This document shows, piece by piece, positions 26,101 through 39,110 of a stretch of 64,000 bases of DNA. The DNA is from Cinclus cinclus (Eukaryota > Chordata > Aves > Passeriformes > Cinclidae). A model generated the notes under the pieces. That model searched no databases, was not told the origin of the DNA, and was given only the letters and a program-made list of their open reading frames with translations. Made by a program: the position numbers and the translations under genes. Where the stretch lies: contig NC_085047.1 in assembly GCF_963662255.1 (NCBI RefSeq), forward strand, positions 46,779,006 to 46,843,005. The letters are read 5' to 3'. Positions within the stretch are counted from its first letter, which is position 1; the number at the start of each line of letters is the position of its first letter.

Positions 26101-27781
26101 GTAGTTAAAATAACCTCAGCTAAACAGCTGGACAGGGGTAGATTCATTATTCTGGTACTTGTAAAAGCATAAGTATTTTCACTTTTAAACTGTGATAATA
26201 ATGCATCTCAAAGCAAAAGCATCAAAGTCACTAAACAGGCATCATGACCAAAAATTGTAAAAACTATGAGTGCTGTGGGGACACATGGATGACTGCACTG
26301 AATGTTTCCACATCATCTCAAACTCCTAACTGACCTTTGAAGGACAGAGATTCAAACACACAGTGCTAAGCAAGGGCAAATCTTTGCTAGAATGCAGAAG
26401 ACACCAACTCTGAGCATTATCACTGAGCCCACTTTCTGCCAAGCACTCAGCTGGGAGAGATGCAGTAAGAGGAAGCTGCACTAATTTGCTGTTTTCAGCA
26501 AATTTCTCTTTGTGGATTCCTGGCTTTCCCAGGCAGCATTATTTGGGGATTTGCAGTGTCCATCACTAGAAAAAGAAAGGCTCTAAAAACACAGATAAAG
26601 AGAGAGAATATCCAAAAATTCAAGACTGAGGATACTTTCAGCCGAATCCTGGGAAAGCATGTGATGATTGGAAAAGGCAGGGAATGACTGTTTAGTCATC
26701 TAAAATCCAGCCTTTTCTAGGATAGGAAAGAATTGTTAATTTGTTCAGAGATGTTTCAGGACTTCTGGGGTATGCTGGGGCTTTCAGGAGCATACTGAGA
26801 AGCACGGCACCCAGATGGAGACCCTTGCAAGTCTGCACAAGGATGCAAGAAATGAACTGCAGGCAGAAGAGGCTGTGAGGCTGAAGGGTGGGTGAAATGC
26901 TGCAGGCTGAGATCGAGGGCTGCTCTCTTGGCACAAGCTTCCAGTCGTGTCTGAGGACCTGCTGTGCATGGAGAGAGCATGGTTCGTGCCTGCCAAGGAA
27001 CTGCAGCAGCAGCTTCATTTTTCAGAAACATCCACAGGATAAGGGATTCAGGCTGAACTGTATGAGATAGAAAGTTTGTTAATAGGCGCTGTAGGTCTTT
27101 CTCATTAGTTTGGGAATTTTGGTCTTTTGTTACTGTGAAATGGTTAATTGCTCATCTATTTGGTTTTCTTGATCCTCTTGTTTGTTTTCTCTCTTCAATT
27201 AATTTATGTTAATGAGAAGTTTATTTAGTGTCCTTTAATCCCCTGTTGTTACACTAACAATATCCCAGCTTTTAGTTTTCTCTTTATGTAGTCCAATATG
27301 AAGTGGAAATGCTGGGCGAAAAGAAAACAAAGCACATCAACACTGCAAAGGGTCACAGAGTTTCTGAAGAGGGAGAAATAAGTTCAACTGCTCTTGGAAT
27401 CAGGGATACCACTTAATGTAACTAGGTACACGTTTTATTTTTATTCTAAGTTGCCATGCATTTAAGTTATATTGAGGAACAGACAGGTTATTAACAAAAA
27501 GTCTTAAAAGTCCATTTTGAATTCAAGTCATTCCTTTAGCCCTTTTCTCTTCCAAGTAGGCTTTTCAGTTTCTTTCATGTCTCCTCCTGCACCTCAGAAG
27601 GCTTTCAGTTCCCAGCCTCTTTACTCTCCCTTGCATAACTGAGAGATTTGCCAAGGAGGCAGCTACTGGCTAGATAGGGATGAAGTAAATCCATGAAAAC
27701 GTCTTTAAAAATACATTCAACTCATACCATATAGTGAGATAAAAAGCAGGATGTATTTTCAGTATCAAAAGTGCTCATTAC
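23133..27781 (-). other. MICU2: MICU2 intron 4 (4,649 bp)
   Basis: This stretch lies between GTAATG (donor of exon 4) and the CAG acceptor of exon 5. It holds no transposon that I recognise. It includes a 169-codon open frame on the minus strand (24685-25194) and a more GC-rich patch at about 26700-27060. Neither has a recognisable protein family. Confidence 0.85.
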
Positions 27782-27857
27782 CTTTATCACCAAGCTCTCT
27801 AAAAAAGTTCGGTCCTGGTTTAGCTTTGGCAACATGCACCAGTGCAGCATCTACCTC
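27782..27857 (-). CDS. MICU2: MICU2 exon 4 (internal coding exon)
   Basis: This 76-nt exon follows a pyrimidine-rich acceptor ending TTTAAAG and ends at AAG|GTAATG. It starts in phase 0 and encodes 25 codons plus one base: EVDAALVHVAKAKPGPNFFR then ELGDK. This aligns with the human segment around DIEDTLSGIQTAGCGSTFFR and DLGDKG. The first half is variable and the FFR-LGDKG end is conserved, as expected in this family. The segment lies in the N-terminal lobe before the first EF-hand. The single leftover G is completed by GG at the start of the next exon to give glycine. Confidence 0.93.
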
Positions 27858-27967
27858 CTTTAAAGACACAAACAAGAAAATATAAAGCCAGTTTTGAAAG
27901 AAACAATCACTTCAGTAATAGAAAGAATGCAAGTTCTTTTGAAGAAGGAAAGGAACATTTTGCTTAC
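27858..27967 (-). other. MICU2: MICU2 intron 3 (110 bp)
   Basis: This is a very short intron between exons 3 and 4. It starts GTAAGCA and ends with a TTTTCTTGTTTGTGTCTTTAAAG acceptor tract, given here only as a site description. All other introns in the window exceed 3.8 kb. Its size is near the lower end for vertebrate introns and favours splicing by intron definition. Confidence 0.88.
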
Positions 27968-27999
27968 CTTTTTTGTCAGTTTCTTGGCTGAGGCTTTGC
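27968..27999 (-). CDS. MICU2: MICU2 exon 3 (32-nt microexon)
   Basis: This is a 32-nt exon between a TTATTATAG acceptor and an AAG|GTAAGC donor. Its first two bases complete the arginine codon left open by exon 2. The rest reads KASAKKLTKK, matching the KTSVKKLTKK stretch that follows ER in human MICU2. It lies 24.9 kb downstream of exon 2 in the transcript, but only 110 bp from exon 4. Thirty-two nt is not a multiple of three, so skipping it would shift the frame. The exon is too short to be found as an open reading frame. It is supported by homology, by both splice sites and by phase on both sides. Confidence 0.9.
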
Positions 28000-30900
28000 C
28001 TATAATAAAAAAAAAATCGTCATTATTCAATAACAAGCTGACTTTGAACTTTGATCAGGTTCTGTGGCATTTCTTCAGATTTTTATGGGAAAATGCTAGT
28101 AATATGAAACACAATATTACACAACGGACAGTTTGTTTCTAATTCCCATAATGATCATGAAAGGACAAAATTTAAAAATAACATGCGCAGTCTGTTCAAA
28201 TGTTCTCATTGAATTAAGCCTAGATTAAACCACAGCCCACTTTCATATCAGTGACCAACTTGCTAGTATGACTTTGCATAATGTGAGTGACAAATGTTGC
28301 ACAGATTCCAAAGCAAGGCTATACAGCAAGAAACAGCTGTATTATTTACAAAGGGATTTACATGCACACATGACAGTCCTTGAAGTGCAGGTTGAGTAGG
28401 TGAAAGCTAAGAAATACTAAAAAAGAATGAAAATGTTGATGTTTCTATAAAGCAGAAGTAAACTGAACAAGTCTGCTTTCTGAAAGAGCATCAGATGAAA
28501 ATCATGCAAACTCCTAAGTGTTTCTTAGCAGGTTCAAGTATATACATTCAAACATGGGAGCCGCTGGCAGTATATCTTATGCTCCTGTGTAAATCACCTT
28601 TGAGGAGCTGCAATGTATCAAGAGTGGAACATTCCAGCTGGCTAGGCAGGGATCACAGAAACCCTATGGTCACAGACCTGCAGGAGCTGTGCATGTCCCT
28701 TCTCAGTCTATCTCCTCAGCACTTCTCCTCACACCTTTCTCCAGACCCTGTTGTCCTTCACTCTTACCACTCTCAGCCCATCTTGCTCTTCCTTCATCAC
28801 TATTTCTTCTGGATTCCAGCCAGCCTTTCCCTCCTATTTATTCACACTGAGTAAGCACAAACTGAGCCACCTGGATGTGCTCTGTGGACTGGTGCCCCAG
28901 CCCATTTTGCTGCTTCACATGCATTTTCCATCCAAAGGGTCACCAGTGCAGAACCACTATATAGAAATGGACATGATGGAGGCAGACTGGTAGGCAGCTG
29001 TCAACAAACATCGACCAAGCATTTTCACAGGCCCATAATTTGGCCAGACGGAGGTGCTTTGTCAGTAAAACAGCAAATTTCCATAGTGCTGGCAAATGGC
29101 ACGCCCAGCTGCAAGGGGTCTCCACTGGCAACTTTTGGCTTGGAACATCTCAACCAGCACTAGCTCAGTTTTTAGCACAGACAAACCAGTACCCTGGCCT
29201 CTGCTCCCTCAACTAGCAGTAACAGTTTTGCCGATAAATTCCTCTCCCCACATCCCCTCCCCCAAATCAGCCTAAGGCAGACACCTGGCACATAACATTT
29301 CAACACAAATGCTTAAGTTTGACAAAAGTTATAAGCAACTAAAATTAGGGTTTTAATACTGGAGTGTTGAGTGACCCCAACAACAGGTGTTGCCAGTACC
29401 ACCTGTTACTGTGGATGAATACATTTTTGTGCAATGCCTATACATACATTTACACCATACACACACACATATATAAAGCTCCATAGGTAGATATCTTCTA
29501 AGTAAAACAATGCATGAAATCCTCTACTTTGCCTCATTTCAGGCAAAAGAAGTCAGACTATTAACAGACTGGGAGAAGAAGCAACAACAGCTACATCCAG
29601 TAAGGCTGAGTCCTGAGCAGTGTGATGTAACACCACAGTTTATCTAACACCAGGCCCTGCTGGAGAGCATTTTCATGAATGGCTGTTTAGCAGATTAAGT
29701 GATTTAGATGTCAGCTTTTAAATGTCACTGCTTCTGTACAGCACATTTCAATGTGAAACTGAACTTCAGCTGGTTTTTAGGCCCTGGCAGACCCACCTAG
29801 AGACCAGCCTTACAGAAGGGAATGAGTCAGGCTGTAAGTCTGTGAAAAACAGTATCTGAAAGAGAAAAGGGGAAAATCACCCTGCGATATTCTTCACTGT
29901 ACACGCTCCTTGTATTGCACAGAAGCCAGCCATATATCCTTATCTGGTTAACAGCAACTCCATTCATATAATTCTCCTGGTGATCCCAGGAACTTCACAT
30001 CTGGATTGGCACCTGCTACCACAGCAGTGTACTGGGGAGTAGCCTTTTGCCAGCATCCAGGAGGATGATGAAGGGAGACAAGCTGAACTCTACAAGCCGG
30101 AACAGCAAAGGTGTGGATAAGTGGTGCAAGGTAAGGAGAAAGCACTGGGAGCTACAGCTGAGACAATAGCTGGCCAAGTTTGTGAGGCTGTACATTTGAT
30201 TGAGTCTGTGTTTCTCTTCTTTGTGCCGCATTCAGCACAACAACGCAGAAACTCTTCAGCTACACAGTTTTGGGGAAGTCTGTTGTAGATGTATGGACTC
30301 TATTCACCCGCCAGAATCGTAACTGCAACCGCCTAGAGCTCACAGATATGGCTGTGACAGCCGTCAACATCTGCCCTCTTACATGCGGCCACAGTCATCC
30401 TCTGGAGGACATTTAAGATGCTGACATGTTGACTGACCTCTTTCAGAGTGAAAAGACACTAACAACAATGATACAGAGATGCTCAGGCTACCCTTGCATG
30501 GGTGAAAGGACTGGTAGAGGAAAAGAAGTCTTTGCTGAGTGGCAGAAGAGAGAGAGAAGAGTCATAGTCACCCCAGGACATGGTGAGAGGCAGCACCAGG
30601 TGGGTCAGAATCGGTCCTTGCAGTGACTGGACGAGAGGCAGCTGCTACAGTAAGACAGGAAAAAAAGCAGGAGGGAAAGGGACAGATTGAGAGAGAAACA
30701 AAGAGATTTCTACTTTTTAAAGCAGTAAACATACCAAAGTAATAAATATGAAGTCTTTTAATGGCGCTCTTCTCATGTGGGCAGATGTCAGCAAGCATGT
30801 GTACTGGAGGGTAGGAATTTTTTGGAAAAAGCACCCTGACACTAGGGACATTACTGTTATCTCTCATACTGGGATGCGTAAGATATTAGAATATAATCTT

Positions 30901-33900
30901 ATAATAATAAAACAATTTTAAATTGCAGAATGAGTTTCCTCCAATAATTATTTTAATGTTTTCTAACAATTATATCCAGTTATATTTAATCAGTACTGTC
31001 ACCATATAAAATCATGGGTGAAGATTCAAATCTCTGTTTTCATTAGGAAACGTACTTCTTGAATGCTAATTTAGCTCTTGGTGCTTATTTTCTCAATTTA
31101 TTTACTTCCTAACAGTGAGATCCCTTTAAACACCAACAAGGAAAGCTATATTAATATCAAGTGTTCAACCCTCTGAGAAATCAGGTCTTTTAAGACTTTG
31201 TCTAAAATAATTAGGAGAAGATTAACTCCTCTCTGTAGAAGATGAACTGCAAAGTTTTGAATAGTTTTCTTGGCGAGTTTGTACACTGAAGAAAAAAGTG
31301 CCTCTTTCTTCCTATGATTTAAATATTGGTGCTATCATTCCTCATACATAATTAGAAATATATCAGGATCTAAGTCTCTGAGGACTACAGGCAAGAGATA
31401 TAACTATTAGGGACTATTTAATCTAATAAATAAAAGATCTGTATGATTCAATTTTCTTTAGTTTTATTCCTTTACCTTAATAGATTCTTACTAACTGGCA
31501 AATTAATGACACAGCACAAAACTTACTTGTAGTAGGTAGAGTTTTACTTTGATATGAAAAAAAAGAAACTTGGAATTTTTATTATTTTGAACTTGAATAG
31601 ATGAAACAACTTTTTATTTTTTCCTACAGACTTGTCACAACTATGATGGAATCCCAGCTTAAAGGACAGTGAGTATTTTCAAGGGTCTCTAAATATTTTA
31701 CAGATGCAATCACATAATTTTCACCACCTACAACATATCCATGAAACAAAGAGGTACAGAGGCACTTTTCATGGACAAAGAGGCATTTTAGCTTTTTAAG
31801 CTGTATGAATACCGAGTCTACTTATAAACACACAAGTTCTGTGCCATTAGCCAAGAAAGTTAGTTGACAACTGTAATTAAGAAAACACTGCCAAGAGCAG
31901 CTCCATCAGTCTTAATTTGCCCTCGGCAAACTTGGGTATTTTGTCATTTTCATTTCTTACAATAGAAGTGTTTCCATAATCTATCATGTTTTTACACTAA
32001 GACCTAGAACGGACCTGACATCAATGTTAGGACTACTGCTAGGAAAGGGCTAAATTAAACAAGGCTGAACTTGCACACACAGTAACACCCTTTTACACCT
32101 GTAGAGCTAAGGAACGGCTTAGATCTGACAGAAGATGTTTGGATTCAAAGAATGAGCAAAATCACAAAGATCAACAACTCTAACAACAACAATCAAAGGA
32201 CAAAGCAAAAGTGGTTACTACTATTTGCAAGAAAGTATAATTTTATATTTCTGCAAGATTGCTTCATTTTTGTAATATGGAAATTTAAATTAAATTTTGA
32301 ATCAATCTTTCTCTGCAGCCTGAAATTCAAATGTGAACAGTATAAAATAGGTATATTTTCCTAGAAGAATCAACTCCTGTCTATGTTATCAATAAAGTCA
32401 CTAAGATGCTTTGACCTGAATCTCTTCCTAGCTCCATTTCAAACAGACAAAATTACAAACAAAAGAAAAATTGACCTCCCATCTTTTTAATTTTGGATGG
32501 CATTCATTGCTACCTTTGCTAAATATTGGCAGGTTCAAGGTCATACTGAGGTACTATAAAACATTTGCTTTTTTATGAAAAATTAGGATGAGAATAGCAT
32601 TAAGTATATTCACAATCGAAACAAACTCTCATTCTGCAAAATGATGAGTGAAATGAACTTGTAAACTGGATGGGATTTCAGCACAGTCCTAATCTGAGGA
32701 TCAGGGCATTTAAAAAACTACACCCACTGTATACAGCTCATGCTGTGACTTTTACAGCAGAGTCCATTCTGCAGCCTTGCCTGCCATGGGAACAAGAATT
32801 TGTATTTCTTCCTTATAACTGGCTGCCAGCTTTCACGCAAGCTGAACTCTGGGAATCCTGCACCAGTGAGCTGGGTTAGATTAGAATTGTGTATGTTGAT
32901 TTCCTTGGGGAGATGCTGTTAAAATTTATGTTTAAATTAGCCTGAAATAGAAGGTCTTTGAAATTCAATAGCTTATATTTAATTCTCAGCTCTCTTAGAT
33001 AATTTTAATTATACTGGACAAGTGTGTTATATTAACAAAGTGTGCCTTTTTAACCTACCTTATTTTTGTTCTCATTCTTTAAAGCTCTTCTATGCATTTA
33101 TAGAGTACTTACTGCTAATGAAACCAATAAAGGACAAAATTTCAAGCCAGCAATTAGTTCTTTAAGGCATCTTTTTGAAATAGTGGTGATATTGGAGATA
33201 AATTAAGGATCGCAAGAAAATTTAAGTCTTTCTGAAAGCATGACAAACCAAGTGGTCAGATTACTAGGCTAGCTCCTGGCAAACCAATATCTGAATAATA
33301 AATGAGCATGCAATTTAAATGAATTAAGAATCTCCTTTAGCTAGAAAGCTTTTGCTGAACTACTGCATTGCAATTATTGAAAGATAATTGATAAAAGTAA
33401 TTTCAATCACATGAATTAGTAAATTGAACCACCTGAATTTAATTCAAGTATGCCCAGTAGAAAAGGCAATTTGCAATAATAGAAGCTTCTGCTATGCTTT
33501 ACAAAACAAGTTTTGCATCTGTCCTTCTTTATTTAAAGCAATTGCTCCTCTGAGGAAACAAGAAATACCGAGCGCTGGGATGGGGCCAGCACTGGCAAAT
33601 CTCCATTTCAGAAGTGCAGTTGCATCAGAGCAAGTCAATACCAGGAGGTTTCTCAGTGAGTCAGGCAGCTCCGGGTAAAAAGGATGGGATGCTGATGGAT
33701 GCAGGGAGGAAACATCAAAGGATGACACAGTCCTTTAGGAAACTGAAACAGACAAAAGAATTAAGATATGCAAGTTTTCAAAACCTTTTAAAGAGACCAT
33801 GGCACCGAGTCACCAGGAATTCCAAAATAACCAAAGGCACCAGGGTAAAAGCAGATGCTGTGGTGCCCACTATAATGCTTGCAAACAGCTCAGTCCTCAA

Positions 33901-34527
33901 TGGGAGTGCAGCAGGAGTCTGTGGGAATGGCAAGGAGGGCACGGGAACACCTTCTCCTTAGATATTATCCAGGGAAGGTGACATACTCCCAGATCTGCTG
34001 TCTTTCTAATAACATAACCAAGGCTGCAGGTAAGGAAAAGCTGAAAATATGCTCTAACTTCCAAGCTTATCACAAGACTTGTACTGCAAGGACATACAGG
34101 ATAAAGTCACCTCTCCCAAATAACTGGAGCAGTCTCACAGGCCTGTAAGGGCAGCCCTGCAAAGGGAGCACGAGAAATGAGCTACGACTTCACGTGAAAC
34201 ACACAAGGAATAAGAAGCCTAGCAGAGAGAGCACACTTGCAGCTGAGCATTTCCCCAGCAGGAGAGGCTGCCAGACCTCTGGGCAGGCAGAGCTCAGCAC
34301 AGGAGGGAGCACCCAGAAAAAAAAAGTGTCATGTGAAATGCAAGTCCTCAAACTCCCAAATAAGCACCTCAGGCTTGGTTCCTCTGTCTTCGTTTAGATG
34401 TCTAAAAATTAGGTGCCTAAATCTGAGTTAGTGATCTCTGTGGTGCTTTGCTGTAACTATGATGGTGTGAGGACTTACACAGAAAAAGGTTTATAATTAA
34501 CTTTGAAATCTGCTACTCCTATTTCAG

Positions 34528-34606
34528 AACTGAAGAAGAGCTCATATGCCCAAAAGCTTGTCTAATTTTTCCAACTTAGAGCAACTGGTCTAATAAAAGA
34601 TATCTC
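34528..34606. repeat. Probable ancient amniote interspersed repeat fragment
   Basis: The text runs AACTGAAGAAGAGCTCATAT, then CAAAAGCTTGTCTAATTTTT and CAACTTAGAGCAACTGGTCTA, ending in AATAAAAGATATCTC. It resembles a dispersed sequence I recall from reptile and bird genomes with GAAGAAGAGCTC, GAAAGCTTGTCT and GGTCTAATAAAAGATAT in that order. I cannot name the family. The limits are approximate. Confidence 0.45.
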
Positions 34607-36458
34607 TGCAAACTTCATCCTGACTAATGACCCTAGGCCCCCTTTAGAGTCAAGAAAGAGAAACAGACAGAGAAAGAACAATTTATTCCAGGTCGAGACA
34701 GTTGTCCAATCAAGGTTTTGCACTTATATGTTTCCTTCTTTTAAAGAAATGCTACAATTACTTCCTCTGACCTGACATTCAGCTTTTATATATAAAGTTG
34801 AGCAGGTGAGTCCTTCTGCATGCAACCAGATAACCCACACTGTGACTTGCTTTCTGTATTTGTTACATCTGTAACCTGTTTTTTCCAACCTCCTATCTAG
34901 CAGCTTGCGTGTTAGCAGAGCTAAGGGCATGTATTCTCTGTTTTAATAAGAACTTAATCAGACGCAAGGACAAAGTTTACTATAGTTCAAGAGATAGAAT
35001 GGCTGCATAATTGTAGCAATAAAGTCTTATAAAAGACAACTAAGGTTACCTGGAAGGAGCTGTATCCATAATACATGTTTCTGAGACCAGGAGGGTGGAG
35101 AACAATTCCTGCAACTTGCAGAGAACACTATGCAGTTCAAACTTCTGGGATAGATGGCATTTCCTGACTGCACAAAACCATGGACCTTCCCACAAATAGC
35201 AGGCAAGCAGAGCCACAACCCCCAAAAATTCCTGTTACAATGCTTGAGATTGTAGTCAAGTCTTATCTAGCAAAGAGTACAGTATAAACTAGACTACACC
35301 TTCAGGAAGACTCAATTAATGAGCTTTGATCCAACTCTGAAATAAAGAAGGTAAAATTTGTGTAGCATCACTCTCTTTAAGTAATCATCTCATATTGTTA
35401 TTGTTAACAAAACCTAGTTTTTAAATACTACAGTGTCAGAGCACAGGCTAGGTTAGGATACTAACATCAGATGAAGGTAAACTAAATTATGACAGCCTCC
35501 TAGCACTAGAGGTTTAATTCTGTTCCTCTGCTAGGCAGTGTTAGAAGTCATGATCCCTGGCCTAAGGGTTCTGCAATCTACGTTATGGCTAAAGAAGATT
35601 ATTATGGAAGAACAAATAAATAGGGGTAAGATGAACAACAATGAAATGATACAGTTAAAAATCTGACTGCATACACAACTTGAGCAAATTGCATCTTAAT
35701 TATAAGCAGAGATTAATTTGGATTCAGAATGAAAATGTGTGCAAATCCTCCCACAATCAAAATGAAGGAAGAAAAGGTCAACATCTTAACAAAGACAGAA
35801 TCTTATTCTTATCTTACTATGCAAAACTTGATTTAAGCTTATGTGCTCAGCATAAAGCCCCCATTACCACAGCAGCAACCACTCCTTTTGCCTCATTCAG
35901 CCTCTTCCTTTACAACATGTATTCTGAAGATCTTCCCTGTCATGACAAACTGTTACTTTTCACATGCATCTTACAAAATGCAAAAAACTTCCCCAAATCA
36001 CTTAAAGACTAAGCATAAGAATATTAAAGATTGCTTATTACAAATTGGGTTCTCTTGCTGGCAAAAATAACTGAGGTACCAGGTGGACAATTCATCCATT
36101 GTTTGGGAATTTATCATTAGGATAAAGCTACCTTACTAAGCCTGGAGTAAGAAAAAAGAGGACATGTCAGAGAGGACCATCTTTTCCACTTGTTTGCTCT
36201 GATGCAATTTATCCCCTAACCAGGAACTGCATCAGATTATTTGAAGTAACTGTATGGTTTATTACTCTTTGATATGTACTGAATACTCCAACATGAAAGA
36301 ATTCTAGATAATGCCAGAAATAACCATGTGGATCAACTACTTTGTCCTATTGCTCCCAACAGACTTTGGCTCATGCATTATTTCATCAGTTTAGGTGGAC
36401 ACAAATACATATTCACACATTTGAAAGACAGTATAAATAATAAAATCAGTTTGGAAAT

Positions 36459-36700
36459 AGGCCTCAAGTTGCACAAGGGGAGGTTTAAACTGGAAAAATT
36501 ATTTTACTGAAAGGGTTGGCTGGCATTGGAACAGGCTGCTCAGGGAAGTTCTGGAGGCACCACTCCTGGACGTACTTAAAAGACATTAATGTGAATGTGT
36601 TGCTTAGGGATGTGGTTTAGTGGTGGACTCCACAGGGTTAGGTTGGATTTGGTGATTTTAAAAATCTTTTTTAGCCTTAATGATTCTACGATTCCATGAT
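36459..36700 (+). mobile_element. CR1 3' end fragment, plus strand
   Basis: This is about 240 bp of the CR1 3' end. It runs from GGCCTCAAGTTGCACAAGGG through a segment with ATTGGAACAGGCTGCTCAGG to the tail TGATTCTACGATTCCATGAT. The tail is a degenerate copy of the CR1 terminal octamer repeat. The fragment is 5'-truncated and non-coding. It lies antisense to MICU2 and meets another CR1 of opposite orientation only about 15 bp further on. Confidence 0.85.
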
Positions 36701-36715
36701 TTGGCTTCAAATGAC

Positions 36716-37885
36716 AATAGGATCACTAAGGTTGGAAAAGACCACTAAGAGCATTAAGTCCAGCCATTGTTGCAGCACTGCCAGGTCCACCAGTAAACTG
36801 TGTCCCCAAGTGCCACATCCACAAGTCTTTTGATCACTTTCAGGGATGGTGATTTCACTGCTTTTCTGGGCAACCTGTTCCAATGTCTGACCACTCATTC
36901 ACTGAAGAATTTTTCCCTACTACCCAGCCTAAACCTTCCTCGGTGCAATCTGAGGCTATTTCCTCTCGTCACTCATTACCTGGCAGAAGAGGCTGACCCC
37001 CCCTGGCTGCCCCCTCCTTTCAGGCAGCTGTAGAGTGATGAGGTCCCCCCTGAGCCTCCTTTTCTCCAGGCTGAACACCCCCAGCTCCCTCAGCTGCTCC
37101 TCACAGGACTTGTGCTCCAGACCCTTCCCCAGCTCCGTTGCCCTTCTCTGGACACGCTCCAGCCCCTCAATGTCTTTCTTGCAGTGAGGGGCCCAGAACT
37201 GAGCACAGGATTGGAGCTGTGGCCTCAGCAGTGCCCAGCACAGGGGGACGGTCACTGCCCTGCTCCTGCTGCCCACACCACTGCTGATCCAGGACAGGAT
37301 GACAATGGCCTTCTTGGACACCTGGGCACACCCTGGATCATGTTCAGCTGCTGTTTGCCAGCACCCCCTGGTCCTTTTCTGCCAGGCAACTTTCCAGCCA
37401 CTGCCCCAGCCTCTAGCACTGCCTGGGGTTGCTGTGACTCGAGGGCAGGACCTGGCACTTGGCCTTGATGAACATCATACAACTGACCCTGGTCCTTTGA
37501 TCCAGCATGTCCAGATCCCTCTGCAGACCCTTCCTGCACTCCAGCAAATCAACACTCCTGCCAAACTTAGTGTCTTCCACAAACTGACTAAAAGTGCACT
37601 TGATCCCCTCATCCAGATCATCAGTAAAGATGTTAAAGGGGGCTGGCCCAAATACAGATCCCTGGGGAACACCACTTTGTGACCACCCCCTGCTGGATGT
37701 AACTCCATTCAGCACCACTCACTGGGTTTGGTTATCCAGACAGTTTATTACCCAGTGAACAGTGCACCCACTCAAGCCATGAGCAGCCAGCTTCCCCAGG
37801 AGATGCTGAGGGACACAGTGTCAAAGTCTAGGTACACAACATCCATAGCTCATCCTCATCCACTGGGCAGGTCAAAATTAGTGAA
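36716..37885 (-). mobile_element. 5'-truncated CR1 retrotransposon with reverse transcriptase remnant
   Basis: This is about 1.2 kb of CR1 on the minus strand, with its 3' end at 36716 and a 5' truncation near 37885. Minus-strand frames retain pieces of the CR1 ORF2 reverse transcriptase. These are AMDVVYLDFDTVS, then [16 protein letters not shown] with the palm motif degraded to FVEDTK, then ERVQRRATELGKGLEH and ELGVFSLEKRRLRGDLI near the C-terminus. They are split among frames by stops and shifts, so the copy is dead. Its endonuclease and most of its RT are absent. It is in the same orientation as MICU2. Confidence 0.92.
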
Positions 37886-38964
37886 ATCAATTCAACTCCT
37901 TTGTTTATGAAATAATTTACTTCTTAAACTTATTCATCCAAGCACAAACTTCAGCATACTGTTGATATAACATATTCCTAGTGGAACAGAAAGAAAAAAA
38001 ATCAAATTATTTGAAGTAATTAAAAAAATTAAGATTTAAAATGGAATATTAAGTGAAAAACATGTATTTATTAATGGTATTAGCATGAAAAATGCAACCG
38101 TTACTGTAATTCTCTTCAGATATAGGACATTTATCCTGCTTGTGTCCAAGCAGTAAATAGCTGACATATCAGAGCATCTAGGCAATTTAAATTACTGCAG
38201 TGGGTAAGCAACCAGGAACATTGACATTTCACATAAATTGCATGGGTTCTCAAGAGTATTGTAAATAAAAATAGCTACTTAGATCCAGTTTATGTAGTAG
38301 CTCACTTTTTTTTTACTGGTTTTCCTGTTTCACCCAATCACATATCAAAATTATTTACACCATCATTAATGCTTTCTCTTTTGTTATGTTTTGGGTTTTT
38401 TTGTAAAGATTTACTTCCATTACAGCAACATGCAGTAAAAGGTCTTAGAAATATTGCCAAAAATATTCAAAGAAGTGACAGCTGATTGGAAAAGGATAAT
38501 GGAATTTTACTAGAAACATCAGTTTGGGAAACTGTCATTCATTATATTATAGTACTCCCTACTCAGACCTTTACAGGAAAAAAATCAGAGAGAAGAGGTT
38601 GCTGATGTTTTTCTGTACTACTACTAAAATCTGGAAATCTCAACAGTAGGATGTCTGATTTCTATTGCTGCACCATTCTAATCATGGTGGTAATCGTGTT
38701 TCACTCTCCTAGTGGCTTATCCTTCCATCAAATGTCTAGAAATTGAGGCCTTCAGGGCTGCCCTACATCCCCCACAGAGTAAACACATCCATTTGAACAT
38801 CTTATTGTTCTCATTTCCTTCCCAGTAGGAATGTTCTACGGAATATATCACAAACAGCACCTTTTTGGTGATTGTGAAAGATGGTCCCAGGAGTTTCTGA
38901 GAAGCTTGTGGGAAAATCCATGAAGTAGGATTCCCCTGTGGATAAGGGAAATTGCTTCACTCAC

Positions 38965-39110
38965 AAAATAGCAAAAGTTGGAAGGGAGCTCTGGAGGTTA
39001 TTGCAGTGTCTAGAATGTCCTTATCTGCTCATGACAACAAGAAAAAGCTCAAAGCAAGGTCAGGCAGGATCTGTTGACCATGTTCAGTTGGGTTCAGCAT
39101 ATGTTTGCAG
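38965..39110 (-). mobile_element. Old degenerate CR1 fragment
   Basis: The plus-strand text AAAAGTTGGAAGGGAGCTCT is followed by a GGAGGTTAT block, then CAAGGTCAGGCAGGAT and TTCAGTTGGGTT. This follows the reverse complement of a CR1 3' untranslated region in order, with many changes and an insertion. The terminal octamers are not recognisable. The limits are approximate. Confidence 0.6.

Noticed and set aside
26692..27070. Several overlapping frames of 70 to 108 codons in a GC-richer patch
   Set aside because: Overlapping frames in several phases, with no homology and no splice-consistent structure, suggest composition rather than coding.
37112..37682. Plus-strand frames of 118 and 127 codons
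   Set aside because: They are antisense shadows of the minus-strand CR1 reverse transcriptase remnant.
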